From NCBI GenBank assembly GCA_951213105.1, contig OX578155.1:32955984-33019983 (forward strand): 64,000 nt of DNA, given 5' to 3'. The translations under genes were made by a program, and so were the position numbers. The notes beneath the pieces were generated by a model. The model saw only the letters and a program-made list of their open reading frames with translations, ran no database searches and was not told the DNA's origin. The stretch comes from Amaurobius ferox. Taxonomy: Eukaryota; Arthropoda; Arachnida; Araneae; Amaurobiidae. Positions within the stretch are counted from its first letter, which is position 1. The number at the start of each line of letters is the position of its first letter. This document shows, piece by piece, positions 11,603 to 22,519 of this stretch.

Positions 11603-12794
11603 CTTTCCTTATATACATAATATAATGTATAAGGAAAATATTGTGACGGGGTCGAAAATACCAATTTGTGTTTACGACGGGAGAGCATGTTTCAAGCATC
11701 CTTGAACATGAATCAGACGATTTTGAGAAGATATCTGTGTGTGTGTGTCGATGAATATGTGGAGCAGTTATCTGACGAACGAATAGAGCGATTCGAACGA
11801 AATTTAGTAAAACAATTGCAATCCTTGAATACAAGAAGAGTATTGTTTTTAAACGCAATAGAATGTGCAGAAACTCACTACATTTTCGAGTGATATTTTG
11901 AAAAAAATAAAAAAACCTTTAATAACGTTACGCAAATAGTCATTTTCATGTAATTTTTTATTAGAGAACGATTGGCATAAACTTTAGAACGCTAAACTGA
12001 ACCCGTTCTCAAGATATTTCATATTTTTTAAATACATTTATTAAAGAATCACATAAAATTAAAATAATATTAACTATTGTGAAATTTGTTCACTTTTCAT
12101 ATGTAATATCATACGGTAAATTTAGTGACATCATTCTCATGTGTCTAGCTCGTCTCATTTATGGAAAAAGATACTTTGGGTTATCCATTTGTAGTTGGAC
12201 GCCAATAGTCATTTATCTGCTATAAGAATCATTCCGTCCATAACGCTTAGCGAGATTTTGGCGACGAATTTGGCTGAATGTCGCCATCTTGGAGACTTTT
12301 TTAAATGTTGCCAAATTAACAAAAATGTCCCCAAATTGATTAAAATGACGCTAAATCAATTGAAATGACGACTAATTTACGAAAATTCAATATATTGGAA
12401 AGAATATAAGAATCTATGTGTAGTACTATAACAATAACCTATTTTTCCTTCCGTAACGTTTGGATCAAATTTTGGCAACGAATTTTTCGGAATATCTTCA
12501 ACTTGGTAACTTTTCAAATGTTGCGAAATTAACGAAAATGCTGTCCATTTGGTAAAAAAATCTAAATAATGAAGCCGAAGTCATTGAAATTACGATAAAT
12601 TGATAAAAGTTCAATATATTGGAAAGAACATAAGAATCGAGTATAAGGATTACCCATTTCTCCGGCTGTCGGTAACGCTTGGCGAGAAATTTAGCGGGAC
12701 ATCGCTACTTGGCGACTTTTTAAAATGTGGTCAAAGTGACAAAAATGCAACCTAATTAATAAAAATGGCAAAATGGAGCCAAAGGAAAAATAAT
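11603..12794 (-). mobile_element. Family F copy, reverse, with internal tandem duplication
   Basis: It starts with the hairpin end (ACTTTCCTTATATACATAA...) inserted in E at a T-run, followed by the 'gtcgaaaata' and 'gtgtgtgtg' blocks. Inside, a ~210-bp module with 'cgcttggcgag...cgacgaatttggc...tcgcc' recurs about three times between 12230 and 12780. The far end, with the TCTGATG start, is missing. Confidence 0.55.
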
Positions 12795-13010
12795 GTTCAA
12801 TAGGGTTATATTAACAGAACGTCTTGGCAAAAACCACAGTCTGTGGACCGTTACAGACCATCGCCAAACATACCAACCTTGATATTGGACTTAATTTTGA
12901 TTGTCCGTAAACGACGCAGCGTTAGCGAATGAAACATCTGTATAATCGGACGGGAACGCGAAGGCGTGTGTTTCAAATAATTTATTACAACCTGATCTTA
13001 TAGTGATCGG
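12795..13010 (-). repeat. Family E terminal fragment, reverse
   Basis: The blocks 'ttggcaaaaac', 'ccaaccttgatattgga' and 'agcgaatgaaacatctgtat' match the left third of a reverse E copy (compare 28740-28885). The TIR itself has been replaced by 'aatcggacgggaac'. A second copy of this hybrid lies at 14480-14580. Confidence 0.5.
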
Positions 13011-13049
13011 CTAGTTTAATAGATACATCTACGGTTATAGAACAACATT

Positions 13050-13771
13050 ATTCTGAAAAAATTTTTTATGAAATATTTCTTATATATTTATGTTTGGTAG
13101 ATATATAAAAGTCTTTTAAAAATTATTTTTTCCTTGTTAATGCACTGCAAACATATTACCTAAAAGCAAGGGTGTTAAACTCAATCTTCTCAATTGCCAA
13201 TTTTTATTTCAAACCATATCAGAGGGCCAAGATTGCATTAAATACTAATTATTCATTATAAAGAACTTTTATTTCAATTTAAAATGTACATCAAAATTAA
13301 AATGACATTAAGTCATAACGGTTAAAAACCAGGGAATTATTTGCAACATCTAGATATTTGACATCTTTTCAGCTTCATTATATCAGAGAGGTTGCACTAA
13401 TTTCAAGAATTGACTGAAGATGCTTCTCTGTAAGTCTTGAACGATTTTAAGATTTATTAATTTTCATTGTTGTAAACAGTTCTTCACACGAATGCGAACT
13501 TCCGAAAGTACTTAAAATACGAGCAGCACGATTCTTCATGTTGAGATAGAAGTTAAATTCTTCACTAGAAGTATAAAGAGGGTGTGGGATTATATCCTCT
13601 CCTGGGCACTTCTCAAACCCTGTCCTTGAGATTCCAAACCTATTACCTTATGTGATAAGTGAATTCGTTCTCCCATCTTATACATTACGCCAATGATGGT
13701 ATAGTAGTGAAATGAACTCAGCGGTGCATTACTGTGATACCCGATTACGGTCAGGTCACAGTGCCTACTGT
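13050..13771 (-). pseudogene. Charlie-type hAT C-terminal remnant (copy 1)
   Basis: Read on the minus strand, ~13350-13510 gives a degraded hAT dimerisation region with SSHSCEELFTTMKINKS, NRSRLTEKHLQSILEIS and in-frame stops. The word 'caagggtgttaaactcaatc' at ~13169 looks like a mutated hAT terminal repeat (CAGGGGTGTCAAACTC type). Only the last part of the transposase is present. An E copy begins at 13772, and the whole composite recurs at 17640-18900. Confidence 0.6.
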
Positions 13772-14476
13772 CACACACTAATATATGCAGACGTTTCTTC
13801 GCTATCGCAGTGCCCTCCGCCGTCATCCAAATTCAAATCATCCAATATCAAAGTTGTCGCACTTAGCGACGGCCGGAGACGGTCAGTGACGTTTTCGCCA
13901 AGACGTTCTATTAATATAACCCTATTTGACCCTGAATGAAGCACTTACACAGATTTACAGCATGAAGCTTACAGCCATGTGCTTTCTTGTAGCATAGTAG
14001 CGTGCAAAACCATTATATGTCTATATACTTTATATGCGTTTTACTAACTGACGTAATGTGGGAAATAATCCCCACTCCGTTTGTAATTAACGATTGAGTT
14101 TGACACCATTGATAAGGCATTTATGGAAATTTGTTATTTATTATAAGAATATTAGTGTATTAAAAAAGAAATTATATTAGCAGCATCCCAGAATAAATTA
14201 AGAACTAAGCAATTTAAAAATCAACACGCTAGTATACATTTTAGGCTGAAAATATTATATATTTCAGTCTTTTGGCCTGCAAACATAGCGCCTAAAAGCA
14301 AGGGTCGAAAGCCCAGGCCAACCGGCTCGTCCGAGGACTTGGAGCAGATCTAAAAGCAAGGGTGTCATACCTGAGATGGTTGGCTCCTCGAACGCTAGTG
14401 TCTAAGTGAAATCCTATGTTAACGATGTTGCCATAGGTTCCTATGGGAGTGAACCTTCTGAGTATAATATTCTGTG
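13772..14476 (+). mobile_element. Family E copy, rearranged
   Basis: The left end is CACACACTAATATATGCAGACG and the right end is ATAATATTCTGTG at 14476. The flanking octamers (CCTACTGT, GCGGTAAG) do not match, and a duplicated 'ctaaaagcaaggg' block sits inside, so this is probably a recombinant of two copies. Confidence 0.6.
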
Positions 14477-14955
14477 GCGGTAAGCGACGCGGCGTTAACG
14501 AATGAAGCATCTGTATAATCGGACGGGAACGCCAGAGCCCGTGTTTCAATTAACTTATTACAACCTGATCATATACTGATCAGCTAGTATAAAATACTAC
14601 ATTTTTATAATTATATATACAAAATCATACGTAGTGTCGTACAAGACAGAGCACCAGGCGCGAAGCGCCTTTAATCTCCAGTTTCAATATGTGGTTCTTA
14701 TCGTCAAACTGTGACATTAATTCAGTGACCCTAATTGGAGGTTCGAGGTTTTTATTTACTACTTTTTATTATTTATCCTAGCTCCTAGTGTGGCAGTTTG
14801 TTGCACATTTAGAGTTTAAGCAGTTTGGGGGGTTGATGCAGATCTAAGGGTTACCTAGCGTTTTGGCAGTTTAGTGTTTAGAATTTTTTTTTTTTTTTTT
14901 ATAAAATAATAGTCGCGAGTTTTATTTTAAAATCAGATGTTTGAGGTGGGATCAT

Positions 14956-16101
14956 TTAATTCCGATTATCGATGTTTAGAACAGCGCGGGGTCTCTTACG
15001 AGATTTGGCCTTGCGATGATCATAGTCATGCAGATTGAATAACAGTTCGTTTGGAACGGATGGCAAATTTCTGTAAAATTTAAGCGCTAGCTTTTTAATT
15101 TGGGCTCTAACAGTTTTTATTTTGAAGTCATTCCTAATTACCGAGTTTCTTAAGTACCTGGGAGCTTTCCTGATAATCCGTAGGATTTTGTTTTGTTTTG
15201 TCTCTAGGAGGTCTATTGTAGTTTTACAGGCATATCCCCATACGGGTGCTGCATACAGCATTCCCGGGCGAATGACCGATTTATAAATTAGGAGTTTATT
15301 TTGATAACTTAGATTTCCGTTTCCTATCATTGGGTATAAGGCTCCTGTGGCCATATACGCTTTTTTGATTAAGTTCGTTACGTGCTGTTTCCAGGTTAGG
15401 TGGGAATCTATCGTTACACCTAGGTATTTAGTAGATTTTTCCGCTTTTAGGGCATGGTTGTTTATGTACAGAGGCGGCGGAGGTTTACGTTTTCTTGAGA
15501 AATAAATCCAATGACATTTATTGGGGTTTAATTTTATTCGCCATTTTTCCAGCCAAGTTTGGAGTATGTCTAAGTGTTGTTGTAGCTGTCTGTGCATTAC
15601 TGAGACATAGGGGTGTTTTGCAAGTATCGCACTGTCGTCTGCATAGAGTGCCAGCTCTGTGTTTGGAGTCCTAGGGATGTCGTTCAGGTATATGTTAAAG
15701 AGTGTCGGGCCCAGGATAGAACCTTGCGGTACACTACTTTTAATGAGCTTGGGTGTAGATAAGTTACCTCCTACTCTGACTTGAAAGTGTCTGTTATTTA
15801 AGTATGAGATTAAAAGTTTGACAATAGCGTCAGGGACTTTTAAAGTGATCAATTTGTACGCTAATCCACAGTGCCATACTTTATCAAAGGCTTTTTGTAT
15901 GTCCAGAAAAATCGCAGCTGTGGGTGTCTTGTTATTGAGACCAGAAGATATGTACTCTACCACTCTCAGCAATTGATGAGTGGTGGAGTGCTTTGGCCGA
16001 AATCCAAACTGCTCCGGAATGATGATGTCATTCTCACTAAGGTGCGTGTTCAGTCTCTTAAGAATAATTTTCTCAGTAATTTTGCTAAGTGTCGGTAGCA
16101 A
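14956..16101 (-). pseudogene. Reverse transcriptase of jockey-like LINE, ORF2 C-terminal part
   Basis: A 381-codon open frame covers most of the RT domain and the region after it. It shows the catalytic FLDIQKAFDKVW motif (residues 65-76), SVPQGSILGPTLFN, and the YADD catalytic box (153-156). These are followed by the KCHWIYFS and KYLGVTID motifs and the C-terminal segment with LRIIRKAPRYLRN. Compared with intact jockey ORF2 (~900 aa), the endonuclease and the first RT motifs are missing. The frame breaks near 16101, and an E insertion sits 110 bp further upstream. The enzyme would normally perform target-primed reverse transcription; this copy is dead. The long clean frame suggests moderate age. 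Confidence 0.88.
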
Positions 16102-16216
16102 GCTAATTGGTCTATAGTTGGCTGGAATTGTGGCATCCTCACCAGGCTTATGGATTGCTATAATTATCGCTTCCTTCCATTCTTTGGGAAAATAGTTTAG
16201 TTTTAATATTTTATTT

Positions 16217-17429
16217 CACAGACTACTATACAGACCTGTCACTCTCCATAGTTTCGTTTTCGCGGCGGCCATTAGAGATAGACCAAACATTGGGTTGGCG
16301 CGCTCTTGGCGATGGTCTGGTTTGTTCCGAGCGCTTGGCGATAGTCTGGTTTGGTTCCAAGACGATTTTCAATGTTATAACCCTATTTCGCTCGGCGAAA
16401 ACTTAGAACAGACTAGCGTGGTGTTTGAGTAACGTGAAAAAGGATTATTTGTTAAGTGTTTAGATCATTTCATAGAAATGGATCGATAAAAGAAAACTGG
16501 TTGCGTTACAGGGTATGTAATTTATGTTTATTAAAATTGAAATAATTTTAGTTATCACCATCCTACATACGTGTTCATTATAAGTATACACGTGTTCATA
16601 AGTATACACGTGTTCATATAAGTATATTAGTGCTGTGTTATTACTGCCGGATTAGACTAAATTTTAAGAGGTAGTGGTATAATTAGTTAAAAAATATTTT
16701 CCGTATTTTTATAAAATGTGAAATAATTGATATTTGGATAGCTTTTTCTTAGTTGAATGTGATATAGTATGTGTATATATTTATGTAAAATTTTTATTAA
16801 GTGCCTTATGGTGGAAAATTCCCCCCCCCCCTCGGGTAATTAATGATTGAGTTCCACAACTTCGATAGTGCATTTATGTAAATTTGATATTTACTATATG
16901 AATATTTTTATATTTAAAAAAAAAAGTCTATTATCAGTATCCCAGAATAAATTAAGGATCAAGTAATTAACGATCAACACGCTAGTATACTTTTTAGACT
17001 GAAAATATTATATAATATTTCAGTCTTTTGAGTATGTTAGCTTGTAATTTTTTGTGCATTATGTTTTATAGTGAGACAATGCAATGTGTGTATTTTTTAA
17101 TCTATTTTATGATTATTTGAATTAAATATATAACTATGTTTATTTAAATATTCTTAAACTAATGAATATATTTATGTTGCAGATTAATGTATTTTTAAAT
17201 CCTGATCCTTTCTATAGTTTCAAAAATTATAAAAGTACAGTCCTCAACATTTTGTTCCCCTCCCGTTTAAAAAAAAATCGCCAAGTGAGCGATAACGCGC
17301 CAAATCTGGCAGACGCATCGCACTTCAGTTGGTCCATCTGACTAGCGCTAGTGTCTATGCGACATCCCATGTTAGAAATGTTGCCATAGGATCCTATGGG
17401 AGTGAGCCTTCTGAATATAGTATTCTGTG
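16217..17429 (+). mobile_element. Family E full-length copy inside the LINE
   Basis: It starts CACAGACTACTATACAG and ends TAGTATTCTGTG, so the termini are inverted repeats of ~13 bp. It is flanked by ATTTTATTT (16208-16216 and 17430-17438); comparison with LINE copy 2 at 53220-53240 confirms that one copy belongs to the target. Inside lie CACGTG-containing short tandem units (16585-16625) and a palindrome at 16997-17025. No ORF is present, so it is non-autonomous. It is nearly identical to the copies at 43698-46127 and 44869-46055. Confidence 0.85.
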
Positions 17430-17639
17430 ATTTTATTTATTAAGATTGTCAAGTAACATATTACATTTAAGGGTAGGTTTTTAACCGCAATATTTCTGAT
17501 TTTGTCGTGCCCTGGGCTTTTGGGATTTTTAATGATTTCTACTATCTCCTGCGGCGTGGCTGGGCTAATCTCAGCCGTTACCGGGGAATTCCTTAGAATT
17601 TGCTGTGGCCATTTTTATGTTCGGCACAGCTTTTAAAAT

Positions 17640-18256
17640 AAACATCCTTTAAAAGATGTGAACATATACAAAATCATTCCAAAAATTTGTTTATGAAACA
17701 TTTCCTATATATTTATTTTTGGTACCCATATAAAGTCTTTTAAAAATTATTTTTTCTTATTTAATGGCAGCAAATATATCATAACGGTTAAAACAAGGTG
17801 ATAACTGTTAAATCCAGGGAATTATTTGCGACATCTCGATAGTTGTCATCTTTTCAGCTTCATTATATCAGAGAGGTTGCACTAATTTTAAGAATTGGCT
17901 GAAGATGCTTCTCTGTAAGTCTTGAACGATTTTAAGATTTATTAATTTTCATTGTTGTAAATTGTTCTTCACACGAATGCGAACTTCCGAAAATACTTAA
18001 AATATGAGCAGCACGATTCTTCATGTTGGGATAGAAGTTAAATTCTTCAGTAGAAGTGTGAAGAGGGTGTGGGAATATATCCTCTCCTGGGCACTTCTCA
18101 AACCCTGTCCTTGAGATTCCAAACCTATTACCTTATGTGATAAGTGAATTCGTTCTCCCATCTTATGCATTACGCCAATGACGGTATAGTAGTGAAATGA
18201 AATCATCGGTGCATTACTGTGATACCCGATTACGGTCAGGTCACAGTGCCTACTGT
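17640..18256 (-). pseudogene. Charlie-type hAT C-terminal remnant (copy 2)
   Basis: Almost the same sequence as 13320-13771, including the degraded dimerisation region and the stretch 'gaacgattttaagatttattaattttc', but lacking the terminal-repeat word and ~200 bp next to it. It is again followed by an E copy at the same point, so both blocks derive from one composite. Confidence 0.6.
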
Positions 18257-19047
18257 CACACACTAATATATACAGACGTTTCATTCGCTATAGCAGCGCC
18301 CTCCGCTGTCATCCAAATTCAAATCATCCAATATCAAAGTTGTCGCGTTTAGCGACGGCCAGAGACGGTCAGTGACGCTTTCGCCATGACGTTCTATTAA
18401 TAACCCTATTTGACCCTGAATGAAGCACTTACACAGACTTTGAAGCTTACAGCCATGTGATTTCTTGTAGCATAGCAGCGTGCAAAAAGATTATATGTGT
18501 ATATATTTTATATGCATTTTGCTAACCGACGTAATGTGGAAAATACTCCCCACTCCCTTTGAAATTAACGATTGAGTTAGACACCATTGATTGTGCATTT
18601 ATATAAATTTGTTATTTATTATAAGAATATTAGTGTATTAAAAAAGAAATTAATTATATTATCAGCATCCCAGAATAAATTAAGAACTAAGCAATTTAAC
18701 AATCAAGACGCTAATGTACATTTTAGGCTGAAAATATTATATAATATTTCAGTCTTTTGGGTATGTTAGCTTGTAATTTTTGGTGCATAATGATTTACAA
18801 TGATGCAATGTGTCAGTTTTTTATTTAGTTTATGATTGCATGAATTAAAAATATATCTATGTTTACTTATTTAAATTTATAAACTAATAAATATATTACA
18901 GATAAAAGTATCTTTAAATGCTGATCATGTTTGTAGTTTAAAAAGTTATACAAATACAATTTCGTAATTTTTTTTGGTTGCATTAACATAAAATCGCCAA
19001 TCGAGCGATAGTCGCCAACACAAAATACTATATAAAGAAAGTTAACC
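18257..19047 (+). mobile_element. Family E copy, 3'-truncated
   Basis: The left end CACACACTAATATATACAG shares its G-to-C change with the copy at 13772. The E interior, with its central palindrome (~18727), runs to about 18990. The right E end is missing, and the foldback element begins shortly after at 19055. Confidence 0.65.
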
Positions 19048-19399
19048 CCCAAGGTACAGTGTCTAGAACTAATAGTGTGCCGACCGCCTATACCTCCCAA
19101 TGCTGGGAGATGTTCCTGAAAAGCCGCCTCCGCCAGACGGCGATGGTCTCGAATAAGCGGTCTAAAGCGGAGGAGTTAACATTGAAACAAATGGGAATTT
19201 ATTGCAAATGAAATGACTGATATCTTTCGAAATAACTAAAGAATTTGTATGAAATTGGGTGTGAGTATTATAAGTGGTATACACAAAAAGTCATTTGATT
19301 TTCAGCGAGATTGAGCTAGGGATATATTCTTATTTTTAAAATTTTATTTAACTTGATCTGGTGTTCGTTCAAACATTTGAGGTCCAAAATAATCAGGTT

Positions 19400-20990
19400 C
19401 ATTTATCATGGTAACGTGAAATTCATTATGACGTTTCCTCTTGTGGCACATTTCAGTTTTTTCGATTTTGAAGCATATCGGGCTAGCCCGTCCTGGGTCC
19501 GCCATAGCACATTACCTGATTTTAGAGAATATCTCGAAAATCAGAGAACGTTGGAAATCTAAGTTTAATATATCGTTTTCTTTTGGGGTGTATTTTAATT
19601 CTTTCAATTTTCAACCGTCCCGGGTTAACCCGTCTTAGGCCCGCCTTAGAAACTCACCCTTTTTTGCGGTATAACTGGAGAACAGGTGTATCTAAAAATT
19701 CGAAGTTTAGAATATCCTTGCCATTTGCTGTATATTTTAACTCTTTGGATAAAAATTTTATCGGGCTATCCCGTCCTGAGTTCAACAAAAGGAATATATC
19801 GTTTTATGAGAATAACTAAAAATTCGGAGCATCTAGAATGTATAAATTTAATATGTCATTGTCCTTTGGGGTATATTACATTTCACCGCATTTCGAACCG
19901 TATCGGGTTAGCCCGTCTTGGGCCTGCCATAGAAATTTACTGGCTTTTAAAAAATAAATCGATCAATCGGAGTAGCTGAAAAATATAAATTTAGTATATC
20001 ATTTTCGTTTGGATGGATTTTAATTTAGATTTTGAAGCTCGTGGGGCTAGCCCGTCTTGGATCCGCTGAAGAATGCATTCGTTTTTGAAAAATAAGACGA
20101 GAACCGAAGTAGCTAAAAATTCCAAATTTAACATGTCGTTGGCTTTTGGGGTATATCTAAGTTTCTTCGGATTTGAACTTTATCGGGGTAGTCCGTCCTG
20201 GGCCCGACATAGGAATGGACCCGTTTTTTAGAATACCTGGAAAATCGAGGAAACTAGAAAATATAAATTTAGTACATCCTTATCTTTTGAGGAATATTTT
20301 AATTCCTTTGTTTTTGATCCGTATCGGGCCAACCCGTTTTGGACCCGACTTAGAAATTCACTTTTTCAGTGGAATAACTCTAGAACCGGAGTATCAAAAA
20401 GTTTCAAGTTTAGAATGTCGTTGTCATTTGCGGTATGTCTAAGCTCCTTGGATTTAAAACCTGATCGGGCTAGCCCGTCCCGGTCCCAACAAAAAGAATG
20501 TACTGTTTTTTAAGAATAACTCCAAAACTGTAGCAGCTAGAATATCTAAATTTAGTATATCATTGTTTTTTAGGGTATATTTTATTTCTTTAGATTTTGA
20601 ACCTTATCAGACTCGCCCGTCTTGGGCCCAACATAGTGGTAATGTACTCATTTTTCGAGAATAACTCGTAAATTGGAGCAGCTAAAAAATCTAAATTTAG
20701 TATATCAATTTCTTTTGGGGTTTATCATAATTTATAATTTAAACCTCATCGTCTTGAGTCCGTCTTAGGAATGCGATCGTGTTTGAAGAATAACTCGAGA
20801 ACCGGAGTAGGTAAAAATTCCAAATTTAGCATGCTATTGTCTTTTGTGATATATTTCATTTTTTCGAATTTGAACTGCATTCAGCTAGCTCGTGCTGTGC
20901 CTGCTATAGGAATAGACTCATTTTTTTAGAATAACCCGAAAACTGGAGCAGATAGAAAATCCAAATTTAGTATATTAATTCCATTTCGGG
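19400..20990 (+). repeat. Left-arm satellite, ~11 diverged ~140-bp monomers
   Basis: The core word (GGGCTAGCCCG or a variant) recurs at about 19479, 19618, 19760, 19903, 20043, 20181, 20325, 20467, 20605, 20745 and 20880, i.e. every 135-144 bp. Each monomer also carries a 'gaataactcgaaaa' block and an 'aatttagtatatca' block. The monomers differ from one another much more than those of the right arm. Confidence 0.85.
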
Positions 20991-21319
20991 TAGAATTTAA
21001 TATTTTCGGCGTATATATAATTATAATTAGAGGCGTAGGCATGGGAGATAGGATGTGTGGTAAAAAACCTCATTTGCCGAACAATTACATTAGTTCTCAA
21101 AACTGTCTATATTTAAAGAAAATGAATTTTATACTATAAGCTCCATTCGATCGTCGACCCTCTTGTGTCCTAAATACATAGTTATATCCATATGCAAATG
21201 ATCTAAGAAATGCGAAATTTGTCCACGGATGTTGGGTCGGTACACTGGGAGTACGAGTGAAGGTTACGGTTCTGCGTGATCTGACGAAGAAGGTTTTATG
21301 CCTGCGAAACCGGTCGATA

Positions 21320-22370
21320 TTGGTATTTTGAGTGGTATTCTGCTTTTTACGAAGATAATTTCATTTCTTTAGCAGAAATTTGGACCGCACGTATTGATTT
21401 TGTTTACTTGAAATTGAAATTTTTCAATAATTTTTAAATGCATTATATGAATAGCTTGAACGAATGCTTTAAAACCAAACTTTTGTTTTGCATTTTGATA
21501 CATATTACCACGTAAACCTAAAAAAAGAATGTATGAGAATGTCTGGCAAATATTTTGTTTTATCTCATATGTTCGGCTACTAGGAAAAATGCCTGTGGGT
21601 GGCCCTGTAAATTTGGAAGAAAAACATGAAACACCATTGCCACTTGAACATTAGAACAAGGTGGGGGCTGCCTACAAGCGCTGTCTCTTTGTATGGTGAA
21701 AGATAGTGCTGATAAGAATTTCGATTGAGGGTGGACATGTAATCGACTGCTATTTTATTTCGACAGTCGCGTCTCCTTTACATACGTTTCCGCAAGTTGC
21801 CACATCTCTTACACGAATAATGCTCAAAAGATCCGCAAATCAGTGGGGACTCTGGAAATGGGTAGAACACCAGAGAAGGGCATTTTGTACTGCCTTCAGG
21901 GTGGCCTCTAGATACAATAGGAAGTATCTCATTAGCACATTGGTCATCTGAGATCGAATTTGTTTTTACTAAGAACCGTCACATGTACAATATTCTTTTT
22001 CGGTCATAAAGATTGGACAGGATGGACCCACTCAGAAAGAAAGATTTTTCGAAATTGTAAGCAGCAAGCTTTCACTCATTTGATGTTTGTTGTAACTGAC
22101 GATGAAAATCTATATTTGAATTAAAAAGGGCTGTTTTTATAGCTGTACCATTATCGCCTTTTCTGTGTAAAATTGCCTAGAAAAATGTATTAATTCGATT
22201 CATACAGCATATTACTTTATTTTGCATTTCGACGAATAGGCTAAAAAATCGCTTAACATTTCATAATCTGCGAATTTCAGCATCAAAAAATCCCGTCACA
22301 ATACTTTTCTTTCTATTATACTATGTAGTACGAATCACTATATTACTATGAATCTTTAAAGTGCACCGTG
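21320..22370. other. Central loop of the foldback element
   Basis: Single-copy-looking DNA between the arms. It holds only short open frames (for example 21706-21951, plus strand, 81 codons, unlike any family I recognise). At its edges 'gcgaaaccggtc' (21303) and 'gactggtttcgc' (22371) are complementary, so the arms extend to here. No transposase is visible. Confidence 0.6.
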
Positions 22371-22519
22371 GACTGGTTTCGCATTATTTAATTCTCTCGC
22401 ATATAAGCGTAGCCAAGATCCAGGATAAGGGGCGGGTCGACGATCGAATGTGGGTTTACACAACAGTACAAAATACTTTCTCAAATATAATCCCTAAGGA
22501 GAACTAATGTAATTGTTTA

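Larger units (their letters stand above)
14640..17620 (-). mobile_element. Jockey-clade LINE copy 1, 5'-truncated and split by an E element
   Basis: A non-LTR retrotransposon on the minus strand. Its 3' end at ~14640-14680 forms a GGCGC-TTC-GCGCC hairpin (read on the minus strand), shared with copy 2 at 51700. The RT domain occupies 14956-16207. An E element (16217-17429) interrupts it, and the upstream RT linker resumes at 17439-17620 with the same order as copy 2 at 53232-53450. There is no endonuclease or ORF1. No poly-A tail is seen, so the 3' hairpin is the likely recognition feature (inference). Confidence 0.85.

Noticed and set aside
21706..21951. 81-codon ORF in the foldback loop as a possible transposase
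   Set aside because: No catalytic or zinc-finger motif visible; too short.
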